From the NCBI GenBank assembly GCA_947447315.1, contig CANFJD010000129.1:1-7833 (forward strand): DNA of 7,833 nucleotides. The letters are read 5' to 3'. The notes under the pieces are model-generated. The model was given only the letters and a program-made list of their open reading frames with translations. It was not told where the DNA came from and did not search any database. Origin of the DNA: Fimbriimonadaceae bacterium (lineage in GTDB: Bacteria; Armatimonadota; Fimbriimonadia; Fimbriimonadales; Fimbriimonadaceae). Within the stretch, counting starts at the first letter, position 1. Each line of letters starts with the position of its first letter. Below, piece by piece: positions 1 through 5,628 of this stretch. The position numbers and the translations under genes are program-made.

Positions 1-3000
1 CCCGACTCAAGCGCACCGTGGTACCGCCCGACCGTTTGGTCACTTCACCCACGAACGCCAGGTATCCCTGACTGCTAGCGAAAGACAGATCGGTCGGATG
101 GAATCCTTCGATCATTCCTGTGCTCGGCAACGTGGGGAAATAGAAGCGGTCTGAGCCAGGTACGACCGTTTCGCCTCCGCTTAATCCGAAGAGAGCAGAG
201 ATGTCGGTGGTTGGTCCCGGATAGCCATTCGTTGATACGGATGACTTTTGGAACCACTGACCGGTGGCCGGTGCCCAGAAATTAAGGTCGCGGATGGGTG
301 AGTAGCCAGCACCTCCCGGCGTGTCGACGCTGTTCGAAGAGAAGCTACTGTTGTTCTTGAGGCTGGCAAAGAAGATTCGCCACGCTGAGTTCGCACCGGC
401 CAAAGTCGGGGTTCCCGGCACCGGCGTGTCCGTCGGTCTATCCGAAGCCCACGCCACCGTGAGGCCTCCACCGATTGTCCTCATCAACGACGGCTGGGCG
501 CTCTTGTAAGCAAACGTCGACGTTGTGCCATCGGGCGTCAGGTTGTCAATTTGAATATCCGTACCCCGGGTCGAGCGGTTCGTGAGTCGAGACTCGCGAA
601 CCGAGAACACCAGCGAGAATGTAGGATCGCTGAACGATTCCACCGAACTCGCACTGAGCGGATTCCAAGTTTGATCAGTACCGCTACCGTCTTCGTTCTC
701 AATCACCCGCATTAGTTGCGAATAGGTACCAACCGGAAATCCGAACGGCACGGTGACCGAAACCTTTGGCGATGATTGAGGGCCGTTAATCAACGGGCTC
801 GCCACCGCGCCTAGGTTCGCATTCTCACGTCGAGACGGGTTCACCACTAAGGTAGTGGCCGTCGTATCGCCCACTCGAGGCTTCTGGATGATCTGACGCG
901 TAATTCCGCTGTAAGACGGCGCAAACCGAGTGTCGAAATTGCTCCACAGGTCGAGAGATCCATCGAGCCAGGCTCGCCCATCGGAACTGGAAGAACCAAA
1001 CGCCCACGGCAATAGGGTTCCCGTGACCGACGATAGCTTTGCCACCCGAACGTCCTTGAGGTTAACGTTGCCTTCATTCAGCACTTCGAATTGCTGGAAG
1101 CTGCTGGCAAATTGGCCGGTCCACGGACTGTAAGTGGTCGGATTCAGCATATAGCCAAAGCCACCCGCCAACGATCCGAGATTCACGAGACCCTGATTTG
1201 AGTTAGGATCGACCGTCGGCGTGGTGACCGACAGCCGTTGGTCTGCTACAACTGAGGTGGAGATAACGAACGTTCGGAAAGCTTCCCGCCCGTCGTCATC
1301 CAGCAGACCATTTTGGGATGAATCGACGAAAACCGCCTGCCGTCCAATGTAACCCTGCGGAACTTGAGCAGGACCTGCGCCCACCGAATTCGCAAACGCG
1401 GATGTCGGCGTTAGCACCGAAGAAGTGCTGAGGAAGGCGCCTCCTGCCAATTGAGCCGTGTTTGCCGGCTGGTACCGCGGGACGTTGATTTCGAAATCAA
1501 ACGGTGTGGGCCGGAAAACGCGGGCCGTCGGCGAGTCCCCGTCGGTCATCGGACGCAGCGTCGATCCATCACGGATGAGCGGCGCTGCCAAGGTGACCCC
1601 GGCGGTCGCGAACACGGGATTCTCAACGTTGCCGTTGGGATCCTTCGTCACTCGCAAATTTTCCAAGCGGATATCCGGATAGTCCAAGCTCCGATTCGGG
1701 AACGAGGTAGGTAGGTCTTCGAACAGGGGATAGAGCGATGGCTCTAGCGGCTTATAAACCGTTCCCGAGCTACCTTGCCACACCAGTGCGCCACGATCGA
1801 TCCGGACATTGTCCAGACCCTGACCATCGGGACGGATGAGCCCCATCATGCTGCGGTCAACGACGTAGACGCGTAAAACCTTGCCTGCCCCGTGCTGGGC
1901 GTAACCCGCACTCTTCAGAAGGTGGCTCTCTTTACCGAACGGAGCCACAGTATCGCCCGACGGTGCCGAACCCAAAACGTCCGGTGAACCATTCACGAGG
2001 TTTTGCGGATTATTCGGGTAGATCGACGCTCCAATCGAGTAACTGGGCAGCGGGACCGGATTGGTCGCCGACGCATCCACCACTTCCATCGCCACGCCTA
2101 GCGGATTTGCGAGTTGGAAGGACAACGTCGTGAGAGCGTCGTCTAGCGAAATCTGCTGTTGAATTCCATTCCCCAGGGAGGAGGTCGTTATCGTCGCGGA
2201 AACAATTGCGTTCCCGGGCGGCAGTGCGCTGGGCCCACCACCTTGGAAGGTGAATGCCATCACGGAGTAGCCATCGTTCTGCCACTGCGGGTCCGTTGCG
2301 TTCGCCGGTGCCGTAGTCGGGTCGGTGAGCTGTCGAGATTCTGACGGCTGGGTGCGTCCCGTATAGCCTTCCACACTAAACGTTAAGTTCACCTGTGGGG
2401 GAGGACTATAGAGTCCACTACCACGGGGTGTTCGCTCGTTCACGAACGGGAAGTTGTAGGCCATTACATAAACCGTTTCCCCCCACTCGAAGGCGTACGG
2501 CGTTCGATCGAGAGCAATACCCGGCTTAAGCTGCCCCTTCTGGGCACCTGTGGTAAAGAACAAGTCGGAATACTTGGGATGACCGGTCCCGGCTCCAGAT
2601 CCCGGATCCCCTTGGGCAAGCATCAACCGACGGTATGTGCTCGACGAAATGAAGGCGATTCGCGTTTCTCGGAACAGATCACCAGCCGGATTGTTTTCAA
2701 CAATCTCCTGCTGTCCCGGCGCATCGGCCAGTAGATCCGACGAGAATCCCGTGGATTGGTCGCTGAATGCATACAAGAATCCATTTGTATCTGCCCCGTA
2801 CATCCAGTTGAGGGCGGTGGCCAGAGAGCTGCGCGTACGCGAAGCGTTGCCCTGGAAGCCCCATGCCCGTCGTGTACCCTGTCGATTAACATCGGCTTGC
2901 TTCGCAAAGAGAGCCACAAATCGGTTGTTGTCGGTCGGGACAACAACTACGGGCGCGCGCACCTTGGTGCCACTGCCAGAGTTATCAAAAACGTCGAGCT

Positions 3001-5611
3001 GGGTGAATCCGAGATTCGCCGAGCTGCCAACTTCAAGTTCATTCGTCGACCAAATCTCGGTTCCCGCATCCGCATCGAGAGCGTACAGGTAGCGATTTTG
3101 GTTGATGCAGAAGACCGTATTTCCCTGCCCTGGAACCAAAATGGAAGGAGCCGTTGCCGGGCCCGCTAACCAACTGGTGGTTTGGTATTTGGGCGATGTC
3201 CCTAATTGAGCATCGGTCGGGAAGCGCCATTCTTCCAGGCCAGTATCGATGTTCAGAGCATAGAACCGAGCGTACTGCTCGTTGGACTGCTGGGTTCCAA
3301 AGTAGAGTTTATTGAACTCCACCGTGGGCGTCATCGAAATTTTCGGCAGTGCTGGTTGCGTCTCCGAGGGGAATGCCCAGCGGACGGTCGTCTTGCGGCC
3401 GGTGATGCTTGCTAAAGCCGTCGGTTTTGCATCGAGAGCGTAGATCCGGCCCTGATTGCTGGTAACAAAAATCGTCGGTCCCGCGGCCGTTACTGCATAG
3501 GCGATTGATCCCGAGATGCCGCCAGAAAGCGCAGGCTTAGGCGTGGACGGAAAATCGTCGGGCCATGTCCATACGCGACGAGTAGTTCCGGGAGTTCTCG
3601 TGGTCGTGTCGAAGTCACCACGACCCGCAACTTCCAGGCAGTAAACCCGCCCGTTCTTACTCGCGATGTAGTAATAATCCTGGCCGTTTATTCGCGCGAC
3701 CAGCCCCGACGACTGGCCATATCCAGACGGCATAATCGCCGTTGGCACCGAGTCGTCACCGGGTGCGGGAACGTTTTTGCCGTCAATGCCTTCGCTCAGG
3801 TTGGGGTCAATGATTCCCGCGCCACGCTTACTGGGATAGACCCAATAGACGTCAGTGGTGTTATCACCCCGACCGGTCCCATCCAGACAGTGAATTCGAC
3901 CGGATTCATCGGCCGTAATGACGACCGAACGCGAGCCCGTGTTGCCGCCATTAAGTCGTAATTTGGCGTTCGAAAGCACGGGAGTCGAATCGATCGCAAT
4001 GTTGCCCTGGCCGACGAACAGAATTGAGTCGGCAGCCGCAAAGCGACCAGTGTCCGCGGCATTGTCCGAATAGTTCGTTACGCTTACCGAAAGCGGAGCC
4101 GCCGGTCCGCTAGTTTGCACATTCTTAAACCGTCGCGTACCAATCCGCACGTATCCCTGAGCACGGGATTGGTTGATCGAATAAAGCGTACGAACGCCAC
4201 CTTCATTGATTTCGTAACGGATGGAGCGGCCGAATAGCTGACCACCGGCATTTCCTGGCACGAACGCATAGATGTCGTAATCGCCATCGACAAGGGTTGG
4301 TGAGTACGTCGTTCGAGACAACGCGGTAGCGTCCATCGTGATATTGGCGTACCGATAATCCCCGTTGATAAAGCGAGTGTTCGATCCTAACTGCCAACTT
4401 GCGTCGTGGGTAGTGTCGGCGCTTTCGTTATCGCGACTTCCTTCTCCAGTGCGATCGGCAAACGGATAGTATTGCCAGGCAACATTTCCGAGCAAGATGC
4501 TCCGGTTGAAATCGTGCCAATAACTCGTCACCACGCCGCGAACCCGCGTGCTGGTGGTGACATCGCTTCCGACGTCCGTAGAAACTTGGTTGAGCGCGGC
4601 TACGACACGGCGGACCGTGCCACCCATTTGTCCCGCTACCGGCGATGCCGTATAGTAACCCACCGTCGGCTGACCCCGAACCGCATCTGCGTACACGGCA
4701 TAGTTGTTGGGATTTGTTTTGGTTGTTAAATTGCCCGCTTCATCACGGGGAACGGTGTTGTACAGTCGGACGATAATGGGCTGCGTGCCATCGTACGGAA
4801 AAACGGCATTAGTGTCTTTACCACCTCCACCCAGGCGAACAAATCCTCCGCCAGATGCTGAGGTGTCCACGACGTCCACAAACCGCTGGCCCGAGCCGTA
4901 CGTGATTTCGTAAACGTAATATCGCTGAGGGAAAATTACGTCACTGGTGCCGCTTCCAAATCGAGTTTTATCGATGGGGATATTCGCATACACCGAGTAG
5001 TAGCGCGTAGCCCCTACCGGTCCAGAAAATCGCCACTCAAAGTAACGCAGAGCTGCCGGATTGGCCGCAATGGTTGGGTCCTTACCGACGGCTGACGCCG
5101 TGCATCTTGTGTATGCGTAGCCCGGTCGGCGCGAGTTGTAGTTTGGTGGATAGGTCGTTGCTTCCACGACCACATTGGCGGTTCGTACCGCAGTTCGGTA
5201 CACAAAAGTTGCCTCTCCGGATTGGGGGGAAGGCACCCACTCCTTACTGGAATCGTAAGTCGGCTTATTGGGAAGGAATTTGGGTGACGCCGCCGAAAAT
5301 CCAGCCGCATTTCGGGCATACGGCGACTGATAGTAGTAACGAGTATCCGTGGTTGGGAAAACCCGTCGGGCATCCGATGCATCGGAGTTATCAATGGTGA
5401 GGGGCGACACGTTGCCGGTGCCAGCTGGGAAGAACCACTTAAGCGGAGCTTGCCCCGGATAACTGCCTGCAACATCGCCGTTGCGGCCAACGCGAGCGCC
5501 TCCCCCCTTGAGACCAGGAAAGTCGATGGCGGATTGCGCCCACGACATGCTACTCAGCGTCGCCACAGTGGCGGATGCGAATAACCAACGTAATACCGAT
5601 TGACCGTTCAT
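1..5611 (-). CDS. Giant secreted multidomain protein: golvesin-like domains, PQQ-like propeller, Ig-like tail; 3' end missing
   Basis: Starting at the ATG at 5609-5611, the frame reads without a stop for 1,870 codons to the left edge, so the C-terminus is missing. The start is fixed by an immediate signal peptide (residues 1-25, cleavage after S-W-A) and by its position 17 bases after the previous stop. Domains in order: two golvesin-C-like beta regions (about 73-312 and 400-534); a PQQ-like propeller (about 560-955) whose blades carry YALD-type strands and a closing Trp, best seen in YALDADAGTEIW (843-854); a beta-rich linker (about 1010-1400); then Ig/adhesin-like modules (about 1418-1700) with QFEVLNEGNVNL and VPFGFPVGTY strands. 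Only about four cysteines occur. Known relatives of these domains bind glycans or act as structural scaffolds, so I infer a cell-surface or extracellular binding role. No quinone-dehydrogenase active site was recognised, so enzymatic activity is doubtful. The missing C-terminus may hold a sorting or anchoring signal. Confidence 0.9.
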   Translation of the reverse strand, partial: MNGQSVLRWLFASATVATLSSMSWAQSAIDFPGLKGGGARVGRNGDVAGSYPGQAPLKWFFPAGTGNVSPLTIDNSDASDARRVFPTTDTRYYYQSPYARNAAGFSAASPKFLPNKPTYDSSKEWVPSPQSGEATFVYRTAVRTANVVVEATTYPPNYNSRRPGYAYTRCTASAVGKDPTIAANPAALRYFEWRFSGPVGATRYYSVYANIPIDKTRFGSGTSDVIFPQRYYVYEITYGSGQRFVDVVDTSASGGGFVRLGGGGKDTNAVFPYDGTQPIIVRLYNTVPRDEAGNLTTKTNPNNYAVYADAVRGQPTVGYYTASPVAGQMGGTVRRVVAALNQVSTDVGSDVTTSTRVRGVVTSYWHDFNRSILLGNVAWQYYPFADRTGEGSRDNESADTTHDASWQLGSNTRFINGDYRYANITMDATALSRTTYSPTLVDGDYDIYAFVPGNAGGQLFGRSIRYEINEGGVRTLYSINQSRAQGYVRIGTRRFKNVQTSGPAAPLSVSVTNYSDNAADTGRFAAADSILFVGQGNIAIDSTPVLSNAKLRLNGGNTGSRSVVITADESGRIHCLDGTGRGDNTTDVYWVYPSKRGAGIIDPNLSEGIDGKNVPAPGDDSVPTAIMPSGYGQSSGLVARINGQDYYYIASKNGRVYCLEVAGRGDFDTTTRTPGTTRRVWTWPDDFPSTPKPALSGGISGSIAYAVTAAGPTIFVTSNQGRIYALDAKPTALASITGRKTTVRWAFPSETQPALPKISMTPTVEFNKLYFGTQQSNEQYARFYALNIDTGLEEWRFPTDAQLGTSPKYQTTSWLAGPATAPSILVPGQGNTVFCINQNRYLYALDADAGTEIWSTNELEVGSSANLGFTQLDVFDNSGSGTKVRAPVVVVPTDNNRFVALFAKQADVNRQGTRRAWGFQGNASRTRSSLATALNWMYGADTNGFLYAFSDQSTGFSSDLLADAPGQQEIVENNPAGDLFRETRIAFISSSTYRRLMLAQGDPGSGAGTGHPKYSDLFFTTGAQKGQLKPGIALDRTPYAFEWGETVYVMAYNFPFVNERTPRGSGLYSPPPQVNLTFSVEGYTGRTQPSESRQLTDPTTAPANATDPQWQNDGYSVMAFTFQGGGPSALPPGNAIVSATITTSSLGNGIQQQISLDDALTTLSFQLANPLGVAMEVVDASATNPVPLPSYSIGASIYPNNPQNLVNGSPDVLGSAPSGDTVAPFGKESHLLKSAGYAQHGAGKVLRVYVVDRSMMGLIRPDGQGLDNVRIDRGALVWQGSSGTVYKPLEPSLYPLFEDLPTSFPNRSLDYPDIRLENLRVTKDPNGNVENPVFATAGVTLAAPLIRDGSTLRPMTDGDSPTARVFRPTPFDFEINVPRYQPANTAQLAGGAFLSTSSVLTPTSAFANSVGAGPAQVPQGYIGRQAVFVDSSQNGLLDDDGREAFRTFVISTSVVADQRLSVTTPTVDPNSNQGLVNLGSLAGGFGYMLNPTTYSPWTGQFASSFQQFEVLNEGNVNLKDVRVAKLSSVTGTLLPWAFGSSSSDGRAWLDGSLDLWSNFDTRFAPSYSGITRQIIQKPRVGDTTATTLVVNPSRRENANLGAVASPLINGPQSSPKVSVTVPFGFPVGTYSQLMRVIENEDGSGTDQTWNPLSASSVESFSDPTFSLVFSVRESRLTNRSTRGTDIQIDNLTPDGTTSTFAYKSAQPSLMRTIGGGLTVAWASDRPTDTPVPGTPTLAGANSAWRIFFASLKNNSSFSSNSVDTPGGAGYSPIRDLNFWAPATGQWFQKSSVSTNGYPGPTTDISALFGLSGGETVVPGSDRFYFPTLPSTGMIEGFHPTDLSFASSQGYLAFVGEVTKRSGGTTVRLSR
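512..1360 (-). other. Ig/adhesin-like beta modules with an EF-hand-like loop (residues about 1418-1700)
   Basis: The first strand block is YIGRQAVFVDSSQNGLLDDD, whose acidic loop from Asp1430 resembles a calcium-binding DxSxNGxLDDD turn. It is followed by SFQQFEVLNEGNVNLKDVRV (near 1503-1522), a phrase typical of Ig-like modules in exported proteins, and by VTVPFGFPVGTY (near 1614-1625), the usual last-strand wording of such modules. The frame then continues to the window edge with more Ser/Thr/Asn-rich beta sequence that I cannot assign. Confidence 0.5.
1412..2585 (-). other. Uncharacterised beta-rich linker region of the giant protein (residues about 1010-1400)
   Basis: I recognise no named family here. 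The region contains an alternating-strand segment (FEWGETVYVMAYNFPF, PPQVNLTFSVEGYTG) followed by RVYVVDRSMMGLI and two phrases of the same flavour, DNVRIDRGALVW and DIRLENLRVTKD. The composition is rich in Pro, Asn, Ser and Thr, with no helices, coiled coils or membrane segments visible. It probably comprises two or three beta-sandwich modules between the propeller and the Ig-like tail. Confidence 0.45.
2747..3934 (-). other. PQQ-like beta-propeller, about seven blades (residues about 560-955)
   Basis: Blade-defining strands occur at HCLD (574-577), YCLE (657-660), YALD (724-727), YALN (784-787), YALD (843-846), a weak VALF near 899, and YAFS (947-950). Most are followed by a closing Trp strand: YWVYP, VWTWP, RWAFP, EEWRFP, EIWST and RAWGF. 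Spacing is about 83, 67, 60, 59, 56 and 48 residues, so the first blades carry long loops. The pattern is that of the quinoprotein/BamB-like superfamily. The repeats probably form a binding scaffold, because no cofactor or catalytic residues are evident. Confidence 0.8.
4010..4414 (-). other. Second golvesin-C-like beta domain (residues about 400-534)
   Basis: This region repeats the same layout as the first domain in a more compact form: SWQLG around Trp406, LVDGDYDIYAFVPG (441-454), RYEINEGGVR, SINQSRAQGYVRIGTRRF, and a closing AADSILFVG (526-534). The GDYDIYAFVP strand corresponds to YYSVYANIP of the first copy, and AADSILF to YADAV. The two copies are strongly diverged, so any duplication is old. 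Sugar binding is an inference from the family. Confidence 0.55.
4676..5395 (-). other. First golvesin-C-like beta domain (residues about 73-312)
   Basis: The order of motifs fits the golvesin/Xly carbohydrate-binding-like fold: an opening IDNSD, an aromatic strand YYSVYANIP (204-212), YYVYEITYGSGQ (231-242), then GGGFVRLG, and a closing YAVYADAVRG (304-313), which matches the family's usual 'ADAV' final strand. A long insertion precedes the YYSVY strand. Relatives occur at the ends of secreted enzymes and are thought to bind polysaccharide. The assignment is by eye; an unrelated jelly-roll is possible. Confidence 0.55.
5537..5611 (-). other. Sec-type signal peptide of the giant protein
   Basis: Residues 1-25 show a short N-region with Arg8, a hydrophobic core (WLFASATVATL) and a small-x-Ala end, Ser23-Trp24-Ala25, followed by Gln26-Ser27. 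This is the classic signal peptidase I pattern. There is no lipobox cysteine, so it is not predicted to be a lipoprotein. It directs the protein across the inner membrane and supports the chosen ATG. Confidence 0.85.
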
Positions 5612-5613
5612 GT

Positions 5614-5628
5614 CTCTTCGATTTCTCT
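5614..5628 (-). promoter_or_regulatory. Weak purine-rich ribosome binding region in the 17-base gene junction
   Basis: Reading toward the ATG, the spacer after the TAG is AGAGAAATCGAAGAGAC. It has two purine runs, AGAGAAA and GAAGAG, neither a full AGGAGG, and the second lies only two bases from the ATG. Initiation probably depends partly on ribosomes finishing the upstream gene (translational coupling). There is no room for a terminator or an independent promoter in the junction. Confidence 0.5.

Noticed and set aside
2637..3169. Plus-strand open frames of 137-151 codons opposite the propeller
   Set aside because: Their translations are rich in Arg and Ser and look like no family, and they lie antisense to strongly patterned propeller blades; they are shadows of the minus-strand gene.
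3600..3905. GRGD motifs as integrin-binding sites
   Set aside because: RGD alone is common by chance and the likely host is an environmental bacterium; the turns are noted only for their repeated position.
2747..3934. PQQ-dependent alcohol or glucose dehydrogenase
   Set aside because: The blades match the superfamily, but the expected enzyme length, catalytic Asp context, vicinal disulfide and cytochrome motif (CxxCH) are absent, and blade spacing is irregular.
5014..5490. A 158-codon minus-strand frame overlapping the N-terminal region of the giant gene
   Set aside because: It is out of frame with the giant gene, and its product is a low-complexity Arg/Pro/Thr-rich sequence without domains, while the overlapping frame carries the signal peptide and golvesin-like motifs.
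5612..5628. Promoter or terminator between the two genes
   Set aside because: The gap is only 17 bases and contains no hairpin or promoter-like boxes.
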